Part shown: in pieces, positions 56,088 through 64,000 of the stretch | Layout of the letters: the number at the start of each line of letters is the position of its first letter | Numbering within the stretch: position 1 is the stretch's first letter | Assembly (NCBI RefSeq): GCF_011382965.1 | Contig: NZ_CP049934.1 | Span: forward strand, 2,480,001-2,544,000 | Reading direction: 5' to 3' | Origin: Leucobacter insecticola | GTDB taxonomy: Bacteria; Actinomycetota; Actinomycetes; Actinomycetales; Microbacteriaceae | DNA length: 64,000 nucleotides | The notes under the pieces: generated by a model | Told to the model about the DNA's origin: nothing | The model's database searches: none | Seen by the model: the letters and a program-made list of their open reading frames with translations, nothing else | Program-made: the position numbers and the translations under genes

Positions 56088-56845
56088 GCCGAGACTCCAG
56101 CGCCGCTCCCCGCAAGGCCTGAAAGCCCCAGGACACCATCGAGCCCCACAGTGAGCCCCTGAGCGGTCAGGAGCGCGTGCAGCGCCGCGCTGATGCCCGC
56201 GCGATAGGCCGCGTTCGAGTGGGTGTCGTGGGTGATGGTCAGCACCTCACCGTCTCCCCCCAACCGCACTTCCTGTTTCGCGACCACCCCCGCAAGCCGC
56301 AGGCTGTGCACGGGTATCCCGGCCACCAGCTCGCCGCGCGGCGATTGGTCGGCGTGCGGGGCATCGACCGGGCGACCGTTCCTCGCCTTCGCCATCAATT
56401 CGGCAGTACGTACCGCCGTCCCCGAGGGCGAATCGACCTTGCCAGGGTGATGAGCCTCAATCACCTCGATGGAGTCATAGAACTTTGCGGCAATCTGCGC
56501 CAGCGCGGTTCCCAGCACCGACCCTAGTGAGAAATTCGGCACCACGAGCACCGCGGCACCTGGCGTCGCGGCAACGGTGGCAGCGAGCGCGGTGAGGCGA
56601 TCCTCAGACCACCCGCTCGTGCCAACAAGCACCCGCTGCCCACGCGCCAGCGCGCGCTCAACAATCGCGGGAGAGGCATCGGGGTGGCTCACATCCACGA
56701 GGAGGTGCGCATCCGCGCCGGCCTCAGTGTCGGAAGCGCGGCCGAGCCGCGCAACGAGTTCAAATGCGGGATCCGCCTCGACGATTTCACACACGAGGGA
56801 ACCGAGTCGCCCAGTGGCTCCGGCGACGGCAACGCGAGTAGTCAT
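56084..56845 (-). CDS. dapB: 4-hydroxy-tetrahydrodipicolinate reductase
   Basis: A 253-residue NAD(P)H-dependent reductase, the step after DapA in lysine/diaminopimelate synthesis. The nucleotide-binding loop is VAGATGRLGS, and the catalytic His-containing motif is EAHHPGKVDSPSGTA. It lies nine bases after the M16 peptidase gene and overlaps the downstream membrane protein gene. Complete. Confidence 0.93.
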   Translation of the reverse strand: MTTRVAVAGATGRLGSLVCEIVEADPAFELVARLGRASDTEAGADAHLLVDVSHPDASPAIVERALARGQRVLVGTSGWSEDRLTALAATVAATPGAAVLVVPNFSLGSVLGTALAQIAAKFYDSIEVIEAHHPGKVDSPSGTAVRTAELMAKARNGRPVDAPHADQSPRGELVAGIPVHSLRLAGVVAKQEVRLGGDGEVLTITHDTHSNAAYRAGISAALHALLTAQGLTVGLDGVLGLSGLAGSGAGVSA

Positions 56846-56854
56846 ACCGCCAAC

Positions 56855-58236
56855 CTACTCTGTTGCGCTGAGCGTTGAACGGGTCGTGTCCCCCACCGCT
56901 ACAACGGTGAGCGGCGCGGCAGCGAGGGTCGCCGCGATCTCCCGAATCTCCTCGGCGGTGACCGCGTGAAAGCGCTCGAGAGAAACGTCGAGGTCAAACA
57001 GTTCGCCGCTGCCCAGCTCCGCCCGAGCCAGACGCCCCATGCGGGTGTCAGAATCCTCGAGCGCGAGCGCCGTCGATCCCGCGATCTGACCGAGGGCACG
57101 TTCGTGCTCTTCTTCGGTAATACCCGCATCAGCAATGCGCTGCAGTTCAATCAGACTGAGCTCCACAACCTCCGCCGCATTTTCGGGGGCGGATCCGGCA
57201 TACATGCCGAAGAGTCCCGCGTCGGAGTAGCTCGCTCCGAAGGAATACGCCGTGTAGGCGAGGCCCCGCTTCTCGCGGATCTCCTGGAACAGACGGCTTG
57301 ACATGCCGCCACCGAGCACGGCGTTCATGATCCCGAACGCGAAGCGCCGAGGGTCGCCTGCGCGAAGACCCGGAGTGCCAATCATGAGGTTCAACTGTTC
57401 GCTCTGTCGTTCCGTGATGGACACCCGTGGCCCGCCTGCCGTGTCAAGCCGCTCCGGCACGGGCGTCAACTCCGCATTCTGCGGCCGCCGCACGGGCCGC
57501 GCTTCGTGGTCGGTGTGCCAGCGTTCTTCCGGCGAGAGATTCAGGGCAGCAACGACCTGTTCCAATAGCCGGTCATGGTCAACCGCGCCGGCGGCGGTGA
57601 CAACGAGCGTCGAGGGGTCGTAGCGGTCACGGTAGTGGCGATCCACGTCGTCACGACGAGCGGCGCGAATCGTCTCGGGGTTCCCACCAATCGGGCGCCC
57701 GAGGGGGTGATCCGTGAGCACCTCCTCAAAGAAACGCTCGTTTGCGACATCCGTGAGATCGTCAGCGGCCATCGCAATCTCTTCGAGGATCACGCCCCGC
57801 TCGTTCTCAAATTCTTGGGGATCGAGCACCGAGTTCGCGACCATATCGGCGAGCACCGTCACGGCGCCGTCGAGGTCGGCGTCGCGCACTTTCGCGTAGT
57901 AACAGGTGTATTCCTTCGCGGTGAGGGCGTTGTGCTCCGCTCCGATGCGGTCGAAGCTGGTGGCGATCGTGTACGCGTCACGCTCGGGGTGCCTTTGAAC
58001 AGCAGGTGTTCGAGGAAGTGCGTGGATCCAAGACTGCCCGGTGCATCTTCACGCTCGGCCTGTTCGTCACGGGATCCCACCCCCACCCAGAACCCGATCG
58101 CGGCACTGCGGGCGCCGGGCATCTGCTCGGTCAGGATACGCAGTCCGCTCGGGTGGACGGAGCGGCGCACAAGCCCTCCGCTCAGGTCGACGGCGAGCTC
58201 AGGAAGGTCGAGGGGCAGAGCAATCGGTTCACGCAT
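56855..58236 (-). pseudogene. M16 family metallopeptidase, one frameshift
   Basis: A pitrilysin/processing-peptidase homologue of about 460 residues. The inverted zinc motif HxxEH is in STHFLEHLLFKGTP. The frame breaks two codons later at the run 57986-57989; one added base restores ERDAYTIATSFDRIGAEHNA and KEYTCYYAKVRDADLDGAV, then the two inactive-type core domains. Position between pnp and dapB is conserved in actinobacteria, where it is probably a zinc peptidase of unknown substrate. Catalytic Glu downstream (ENERGVILEEI) is present. Confidence 0.87.
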
Positions 58237-58464
58237 CCTTCAACCCTATCCGCTGCTTGCGAGACCAGAGGTGGGCTGAGTGCAAGTGGAGCGCGCTTTG
58301 TGTCAGTCAGAAGTTGAAGCTAGGGGGGATAGTCAACTTTTGCGACAAAAAACGCGCTCCACATACTAAGACTCCGAAAGGTCCAAAATATTACGCGGTT
58401 TTGAAGACATTCTTGAAATCCGCTCAGAATTCTCGATGCTTGCGATGATCAGGGGCCGCGAAAC

Positions 58465-58508
58465 GCAGAATGCCCGCCGCCCCAAATAAGGGGTGACGGG
58501 CATTCTGC
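58465..58508 (-). terminator. Stem-loop terminator of pnp
   Basis: GCAGAATGCCCG...CGGGCATTCTGC with an inner CCCC/GGGG stem, 12 bases beyond the pnp stop. The 228-base gap to the M16 gene on its far side holds no gene. Confidence 0.75.
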
Positions 58509-58519
58509 AAAGACGAGGA

Positions 58520-60769
58520 TTACTCGGCTGCGGCCTCGGCCGGAGCTTCAGCAGCTTCTTCCTCAAGCACAGGCTCGAGCGAGAGCTTGCCACGATCGTC
58601 AACCTTCGTGATCTTCACGAGAATCTTCTGACCGATCGAGAGCACGTCATCAACGCTGTCGATGCGCTTGCCACCGGCGAGCTTGCGCACCTCAGAAATG
58701 TGCAGCAGGCCGTCCTTACCGGGGAGCAGCGAGATGAAGGCGCCAAACGCGGCGTTCTTCACGACAGTACCGAGGTACTGTTCACCGACCTCGGGGTTCT
58801 GCGGGTTGGCAATCGCGTTGACCTGCGCGCGCGCAGCCTCAGCGGAGGGGCCATCAACCGCACCGATGTACACGGTGCCGTCGTCGTCGATCGAGATATC
58901 AGCACCCGTGGTGTCCTGAATCCCGTTGATCGTCTTACCCTTGGGCCCGATGAGTTCGCCGATCTTGTCGACGGGGATCTTGACGCTGATGACGCGGGGC
59001 GCGGTCGGCGCCATTTCGTCGGGCGTATCGATCGCCTGGTTCAAGACGCCGAGGATCGTGGCGCGGGCTTCCTTCGCCTGCGTCAGGGCTCCAGCGAGAA
59101 CATCGGAGGGGATGCCATCGAGCTTCGTGTCGAGCTGCAACGCGGTAATGAACTCAGAGGTACCTGCAACCTTGAAGTCCATATCGCCGAGCGCGTCTTC
59201 CGCACCCAGGATGTCGGTGAGGGTCGCGTAGCGCGTCTCGCCGTTGACCTCGTCGCTGACAAGACCCATCGCGATACCCGCGACGGCGGCGCGCAGCGGC
59301 ACACCGGCGTTCAGCAGTGACAGCGTCGAAGCACACACCGAGCCCATTGAGGTCGAGCCGTTGGAGCTCAGCGCCTCTGACACCTGGCGGATCGCGTAGG
59401 GGAACTCATCGCGTGCCGGCAGCACCGGCACGAGCGCGCGTTCTGCGAGGAAGCCGTGGCCGATCTCGCGACGCTTCGGGCTGCCTACACGACCGGTCTC
59501 ACCGGTGGAGTAGGGCGGGAAGTTGTAGTGGTGCATGTAGCGCTTGCTGGTCGTGGGCGACAGCGAATCGATCTGCTGCTCCATCTTCAGCATGTTCAGC
59601 GTGGTGACGCCCATGATCTGAGTTTCGCCGCGCTGGAAGATCGCCGAACCGTGCACGCGCGGGATGACCTGGACCTCGGCGTCAAGCGCACGAATGTCGC
59701 GCAGCCCACGGCCGTCGATGCGGGCACCGTCGGTGAGGATCCTGCCGCGAACGATCTTCTTCGTGACCGACTTGTAGGCGCCGGAGACCTGGCCTTCAGC
59801 GGATGCGTCGAGCGTGCCGGCCTCAATCTTGGCGACGATCGCTTCCTTGACGCGAGCCTTCAATGCGTCATCGGCGTCCTGGCGCTCCTGCTTGTCGGCG
59901 ATCTGGTAGATCCCCGCGAGCTCCGCCTCAGCGAGCTCGGCGACCGCAGCGTAGACCTCATCGGTGTAGGGCAAGAAGACCGGGTATTCCTGGATCTCCT
60001 TCGCCGACTGCGCGGCGAGCTGCTCCTGAGCCTTGACGAGCTGGGACAGGAACGGCTTTGCGGCCTCGAGCCCCTGCGCGACGATTGCCTCGTCTGGCTT
60101 CGTTGCGCCAGCCTTGATGAGATCCCACGAACCCTCGGTTGCCTCTGCCTCGACCATCATGATCGCGACGTCTTCCTTGCCGTTCTTGTCGACGACAACA
60201 CGGCCGGCGACCATCAGATCGAAGACGGCTTCCTTCAGCTGTTCCTCGTTCGGGAACGCTACCCACTGAGTTCCGATGAGCGCGAGACGCACACCGGCGA
60301 TCGGGCCAGAGAACGGGAGGCCCGAAATCTGGGTGGACGCACTCGCGGCGTTGATCGCGAGGGCATCATAGAACTCGCCCGGCGCGATCGACAGCACGGT
60401 GACGACAATCTGAACCTCATTGCGGAGGCCGTCAACGAAGGACGGGCGCAGGGGGCGGTCGATCAGACGGCACACGAGGATCGCCTCGGTCGAGGGGCGA
60501 CCCTCGCGACGGAAGAACGAACCGGGGATCTTGCCTGCGGCGTAGGACCGCTCTTCAACGTCAACCGTCAGCGGGAAGAAGTCGAAGTGATCCTTCGGGT
60601 TCTTCGAAGCACTGGTGGCCGAGAGGAGCATCGTCTCCTCGTCGAGGTACGCGGCGACCGCGCCCTGTGCCTGCTGCGCGAGGCGTCCGGTCTCGAACCG
60701 GATCGTGCGCTTGCCAAACTTGCCATTGTCGAGAACTGTCTCGGCGAATTTAATCTCAGGACCCTCCAC
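58520..60769 (-). CDS. pnp: Polyribonucleotide nucleotidyltransferase (PNPase)
   Basis: A 749-residue 3'-5' phosphorolytic exoribonuclease acting in mRNA turnover, alongside RNase J in this window. Two RNase PH-like domains (first with [20 protein letters not shown]; second with [12 protein letters not shown]), then a KH domain ([19 protein letters not shown]) and an S1 domain ([20 protein letters not shown]). The acidic Ala/Glu tail is usual. rpsO, its common neighbour, is not adjacent. ATG 60769 ([10 protein letters not shown]). Complete. Confidence 0.94.
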   Translation of the reverse strand: MEGPEIKFAETVLDNGKFGKRTIRFETGRLAQQAQGAVAAYLDEETMLLSATSASKNPKDHFDFFPLTVDVEERSYAAGKIPGSFFRREGRPSTEAILVCRLIDRPLRPSFVDGLRNEVQIVVTVLSIAPGEFYDALAINAASASTQISGLPFSGPIAGVRLALIGTQWVAFPNEEQLKEAVFDLMVAGRVVVDKNGKEDVAIMMVEAEATEGSWDLIKAGATKPDEAIVAQGLEAAKPFLSQLVKAQEQLAAQSAKEIQEYPVFLPYTDEVYAAVAELAEAELAGIYQIADKQERQDADDALKARVKEAIVAKIEAGTLDASAEGQVSGAYKSVTKKIVRGRILTDGARIDGRGLRDIRALDAEVQVIPRVHGSAIFQRGETQIMGVTTLNMLKMEQQIDSLSPTTSKRYMHHYNFPPYSTGETGRVGSPKRREIGHGFLAERALVPVLPARDEFPYAIRQVSEALSSNGSTSMGSVCASTLSLLNAGVPLRAAVAGIAMGLVSDEVNGETRYATLTDILGAEDALGDMDFKVAGTSEFITALQLDTKLDGIPSDVLAGALTQAKEARATILGVLNQAIDTPDEMAPTAPRVISVKIPVDKIGELIGPKGKTINGIQDTTGADISIDDDGTVYIGAVDGPSAEAARAQVNAIANPQNPEVGEQYLGTVVKNAAFGAFISLLPGKDGLLHISEVRKLAGGKRIDSVDDVLSIGQKILVKITKVDDRGKLSLEPVLEEEAAEAPAEAAAE

Positions 60770-61042
60770 GGGTACTCCTTACATACGTGAGCGCGCGACA
60801 GGCAGCCTAGGACGCTGCGAACGACCGCAGGCGCTGATCAACAGTAGAAGGCCACCCTGCCGGGTCACACGCTCTTGCGTGAACTGCACCGGGAGAGGGA
60901 TCCACCACCGAAGACCAGCCAACCGGTCGACATGCTCGGTTCCTCTTTGTTTCGCAGGCAGATGCCTACCTGCAAAAGGATAGCACCGGGGGTCCGAGAG
61001 TCGAGTGTTACACTCTGGATACCTTCAAGAGGAGGGACGTCA

Positions 61043-61891
61043 ATGTCGAATTTCACACACGCGGTGGGAGTGATTTGCGCCGGCGTTCTCGCATTCGCGG
61101 GAGTCGCAGCGGCGAGCCTCCTTTCCCCTGCAAGCGGACCCGCGGAAGAACCTGGCCTACGCGGCCCCACCGGCGTCATCACCGCAGGACCCACACTGAT
61201 CGGCCGCTGGCAGGCACCGAAACCCGCGAACCAAAACGCCTACGTCGAGTTCACCGAATACGGGATCTGGTTCGCCTCCGACGGCTGCAACACGCTCGAT
61301 GGCACCTGGAGCCACGGCGCTGGTGAAGCACTCAGGGTTCGCTCGAAAGATGTTATGACGGCCATCGGCTGCGATAACCTCCCCATCCCAACCGTCATCG
61401 CGAGCGCGCAATCGGTCAGTTTCGAAGAACACGGTGATCGCGCCCGCTTTACGGCCGCCGACGGCACCAAGACAGAGCTCATGCGAACGCACGACACGAG
61501 CGTCACTCTCGAAGGCCGCTGGGTCTCCGACAACCCGGCAAGCACCGGACACGCCTATCTCGACTTCAAAGCAGACGGCACGTGGAGAGGATCCGACGGC
61601 TGCAATAGTGCGCTCGGTTCATGGGAACTCACCGCGAACCCGAACTTCGATCCCACAGCTATGGCGGAGTTTTCCATGGAGTCCATGGCACCCGGGCTGC
61701 TCACCATCGGTGGATACTCGGGTAGCACTGATATCGGCTGCGAAACCGCGGATCCCCAGCTACCACTCGCGCTCGAAGCAACGACCTGGTTTGGCTTCAC
61801 CAACGCCGACAAGATCTGGCTCGTCGGAGACTCGACCCTGCAGCGGGCCGACTACCCGCCGACGACGCTGATCCGCGACACGGTCTCCTGA
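61043..61891 (+). CDS. Exported protein with two META/HslJ-like repeats
   Basis: A 282-residue protein. Residues 1-35 form a signal-type helix (FTHAVGVICAGVLAFAGVAA) without an obvious lipobox Cys. Two similar domains follow, each with the SDGCN signature: ~55-150 (FASDGCNTLDGTWSHG) and ~160-275 (GSDGCNSALGSWEL), like META/HslJ domains linked to envelope stress. ATG 61043 has a strong GAGGAGG site; the frame is open to 60875 but that lead is shadow. Single-gene unit; function unknown. Confidence 0.75.
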   Translation: MSNFTHAVGVICAGVLAFAGVAAASLLSPASGPAEEPGLRGPTGVITAGPTLIGRWQAPKPANQNAYVEFTEYGIWFASDGCNTLDGTWSHGAGEALRVRSKDVMTAIGCDNLPIPTVIASAQSVSFEEHGDRARFTAADGTKTELMRTHDTSVTLEGRWVSDNPASTGHAYLDFKADGTWRGSDGCNSALGSWELTANPNFDPTAMAEFSMESMAPGLLTIGGYSGSTDIGCETADPQLPLALEATTWFGFTNADKIWLVGDSTLQRADYPPTTLIRDTVS

Positions 61892-61919
61892 TACGACGCA
61901 GGACACTAGTGGCGCGTTC

Positions 61920-61957
61920 GCTGGTGCCGGAGCGAGATGAATCGCCCCGGCACCAGC
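61920..61957. terminator. Bidirectional stem-loop between META protein and serA
   Basis: GCTGGTGCCGG and CCGGCACCAGC form an 11-bp stem with a 16-base loop between two convergent genes. Confidence 0.7.
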
Positions 61958-61967
61958 CCTTTCTGTA

Positions 61968-63560
61968 CTACAGCGCGTCGATCTCGATCCTGCTGAGACG
62001 TTCAGCCCCAATGGCGCTGCGAAGATCCGCGATCATCTCGTCGGCGACCGGCCCATCAACAGAGACGACGGAGAGCGCGGTGCCCTTCTTTTCGTCACGG
62101 GCGATCTGCAGACCGGCGATGTTCACACCAGCGTCGCCGAGCAACTTGCCATAGCTCGCAACGATGCCGGGGCGGTCGGTGTAGCTAAACACGATCAGGT
62201 GGTTCGGGATCGGCAGCTCCACCTCGTAGCCATTGACCTCAACGATCTTCTCGATCTGCTTCGGCCCGGTCAGCGTCCCCGAGACGGAAATCTGCTCGCC
62301 GTTCGTGAGCGCACCGCGGAGCGTGATGACGTTGCGGTAATCCTCGGCAACGGTGTCGCTCGTGAAGCGCACCTCGACGTTGCGCTGCTCGGCAAGCAGC
62401 GGGGCATTCACATACGACACAGGATCGCTGACGACCTTCGAGAACACGCCCTTCAGCGCCGCGAGGCGCAGCGCCTCAACGTTGCGCTCCGCGAGCTCAC
62501 CGTGCACCTCAATGTCGAGAGAAGCGATCGCGCCGTCGGCGAGGCCAGCAAACACCTGACCGAGCTTCTCAGTGAGGGGCAGCCCGGGGCGCACATACTC
62601 GTCAATCACACCGCCAGCGACGTTCACGGCGTCGGGCACCAGATCGCCCGCAAGCGCAAGACGCACCGATTTCGCGACGGACACGCCCGCCTTCTCCTGG
62701 GCTTCTTCGGTCGACGCCCCCAGGTGGGGGGTGACGTTGACGTTCGGGAGGCCCGTGAGCGAGGTATCGGCCGGCGGCTCCTGCATAAAGACGTCAAGCG
62801 CCGCGCCAGCAATTTCACCGGCGGCGAGCGCTGCAGCAAGCGCAGTTTCGTCGATGAGTCCACCACGAGCCACATTCACCACATACGCGGTCTTCTTCAT
62901 CGCCTTAAGCTGCTCAGCACCGATCATGCCGAGGGTTTCGGGGGTGCGCGGCATGTGGATCGTCAAGAAATCGACACGCTCAATCAGTTCCTCGAGCGTC
63001 ACCAGCTGCACCCCAAGCTGCTGGGCCCGCGCTGCAGTGACGTAGGGGTCGAAGGCAATGAGCTCGACACCAAAGCCGCGCAGGCGCTCGGCGATCAGGG
63101 CGCCGATGCGGCCCAGCCCGATAATGCCGACGGTCTTTTCGTAGAGTTCGATACCGGTGTAGGAGGAGCGCTTCCACTCCCCCGCCGACAGCGAGGCGTG
63201 CGCGCGCGGCAGGTGCCTGGCGAGTCCCAGAATATGGGCGACGGTCAACTCCGCGGCGCTAATGATGTTTGAGGTTGGCGCGTTCACGACCATCACGCCA
63301 GCCTGTGTTGCGGCCTTAATGTCGACGTTGTCGAGTCCCACCCCTGCGCGCGCGACCACCTTCAGCTTGGGTGCCCAACTGAGCGCCTCGGCGTCGATCT
63401 GGGTGGCGGATCGCACCAGCACAGCATCGGCATGCTCGAGTTCCTGGCGCAGCGCGTCGCGATCCGTGCCGTCGACGTGCACCACCCGGAAATCTGGGCC
63501 GAGAGCGGCGATAGTGGCGGGTGAGAGTTGTTCAGCGATCAACACGACCGGCGCAGACAT
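61968..63560 (-). CDS. serA: D-3-phosphoglycerate dehydrogenase
   Basis: A 530-residue enzyme starting serine synthesis from 3-phosphoglycerate. NAD-binding loop VGIIGLGRIGALIAERL, catalytic Arg region NVARGGLIDE and catalytic His in TPHLGASTEEAQ. It has the long actinobacterial form: an intervening domain (~315-455) and C-terminal ACT domain (HLIVFSYTDRPGIVASYG) that mediate serine feedback. ATG 63560 (MSAPVVLIAEQ) is preferred to TTG 63563. Confidence 0.94.
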   Translation of the reverse strand: MSAPVVLIAEQLSPATIAALGPDFRVVHVDGTDRDALRQELEHADAVLVRSATQIDAEALSWAPKLKVVARAGVGLDNVDIKAATQAGVMVVNAPTSNIISAAELTVAHILGLARHLPRAHASLSAGEWKRSSYTGIELYEKTVGIIGLGRIGALIAERLRGFGVELIAFDPYVTAARAQQLGVQLVTLEELIERVDFLTIHMPRTPETLGMIGAEQLKAMKKTAYVVNVARGGLIDETALAAALAAGEIAGAALDVFMQEPPADTSLTGLPNVNVTPHLGASTEEAQEKAGVSVAKSVRLALAGDLVPDAVNVAGGVIDEYVRPGLPLTEKLGQVFAGLADGAIASLDIEVHGELAERNVEALRLAALKGVFSKVVSDPVSYVNAPLLAEQRNVEVRFTSDTVAEDYRNVITLRGALTNGEQISVSGTLTGPKQIEKIVEVNGYEVELPIPNHLIVFSYTDRPGIVASYGKLLGDAGVNIAGLQIARDEKKGTALSVVSVDGPVADEMIADLRSAIGAERLSRIEIDAL

Positions 63561-63706
63561 CAAACGGTTCCTTCGGAGCTTTGGCGACAGAAACTTTCAC
63601 ACGCCAGAAAGCGCGCAGAAGGCTAGTCTACCGTCGCGAAGCTGTGCCGACGTACGCGAAGACACCGCCAGGATTCCCCCGCACCCTGGCTGGACCGTCT
63701 GCGTCG

Positions 63707-63994
63707 CTACGAACCGAAATACGTGTAGGTCGGGATCGCGTACATGACGTCAATCTGCACCACCGACACGACAGCAACACCAACGGCGAGGAACAGGATC
63801 CGCGCCCACGCAGCACGGCGCCGCGCGGTCCATAGCGCACACGCCAGTATCAGGATCGGGAGCGCTATTCCGGCGATGAGCCAGGCCCAGCCGGAGACGC
63901 TCAGGCCAAGCCCGAGCCGTTCCGCATACCCGATCATGCCGATCAGGTTCCCCACGGCGGCCACCGCGGCGTACACGTAGAGGGCAGCCAGCAT
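63707..63994 (-). CDS. Small membrane protein (may extend past window end)
   Basis: A 95-residue protein with three hydrophobic segments (MLAALYVYAAVAAVGNLIGM, WLIAGIALPILILACALWTA, ILFLAVGVAVVSVVQIDV) ending YAIPTYTYFGS. Position next to serA is on the same strand. ATG 63994 is the first visible start, only six bases from the window edge, so the true start may lie beyond. Function unknown. Confidence 0.6.
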   Translation of the reverse strand: MLAALYVYAAVAAVGNLIGMIGYAERLGLGLSVSGWAWLIAGIALPILILACALWTARRRAAWARILFLAVGVAVVSVVQIDVMYAIPTYTYFGS

Positions 63995-64000
63995 GAGGCC

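Noticed and set aside
59456..60790. 444-codon plus-strand frame opposite pnp
   Set aside because: Antisense shadow of pnp; similar long shadows lie opposite serA (62199-63272), RNase J (31789-33039) and the his genes (3796-4959).
60865..61194. Minus-strand gene upstream of pnp
   Set aside because: Overlaps the start of the META-like gene and has no recognisable domain; rpsO was looked for here and not found.

Overview
This window is a high-GC actinobacterial chromosome segment, most likely from Microbacteriaceae and plausibly Leucobacter or a close relative. The basis is gene content and order: priA/hisHBC-LysM-lexA, hflX-dapF-miaA-miaB-recX-recA-DUF3046-clgR-cinA-pgsA-ftsK, RNase J-dapA, dfrA-thyA, dapB-M16 peptidase-pnp, and serA. 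The genus is inference; no rRNA or tRNA gene was seen.

Layout. 0.1-1.5 kb: DUF1844 protein and the AzlC/AzlD branched-chain amino acid exporter. 1.5-5.6 kb: histidine genes on the minus strand (hisC, hisB, hisH, priA) followed by an SseB-family gene. 5.6-7.1 kb: a LysM membrane protein divergent from lexA with two LexA-type boxes between them. 7-11.7 kb: hflX, an RsmC-like methyltransferase, an Aer-like PAS protein and dapF. 11.7-17.1 kb: an unknown gene, a 19-bp tandem repeat, a GNAT enzyme, and a NarL-type two-component system divergent from an ABC exporter. 17.1-26.6 kb: miaA, miaB, recX, recA (LexA-type box upstream), DUF3046, clgR, cinA, pgsA, ftsK. 26.6-28.2 kb: a DUF559 protein among three ~54-bp palindromes. 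28.2-34.7 kb: femX-murJ-femX, RNase J and dapA, read as one tight minus-strand train from RNase J. 34.8-37.4 kb: a broken surface beta-helix protein. 37.7-39.0 kb: dfrA and thyA.

39.0-53.6 kb is an accessory island between thyA and the amino acid permease/dapB block. It holds many small minus-strand genes that look like a decayed polymorphic-toxin locus: short toxin C-terminal tips each followed within a few bases by an immunity-like gene, duplicated immunity genes, and pre-toxin linker fragments. No full-length toxin remains. Four insertion sequences are stacked in it: three IS3-type elements and one IS21-type element. The IS21 element sits inside an older istB, and one IS3 element sits inside the IS21 element. 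The island ends with a secreted protein and small membrane protein pair of unknown function. 53.9-64 kb returns to core genes: APC permease, membrane protein, dapB, M16 peptidase, pnp, a META-like lipoprotein-type protein, serA and a small membrane protein.

Data quality. At least a dozen conserved genes (lexA twice, recA, ftsK, RNase J, femX twice, thyA, dfrA, M16 peptidase, methyltransferase, surface protein, one immunity gene) are each repaired by adding one G or C, nearly always in a G/C run. This uniform direction suggests homopolymer sequencing error rather than mass gene decay. Start and end coordinates here are given for the repaired genes where that is clear.
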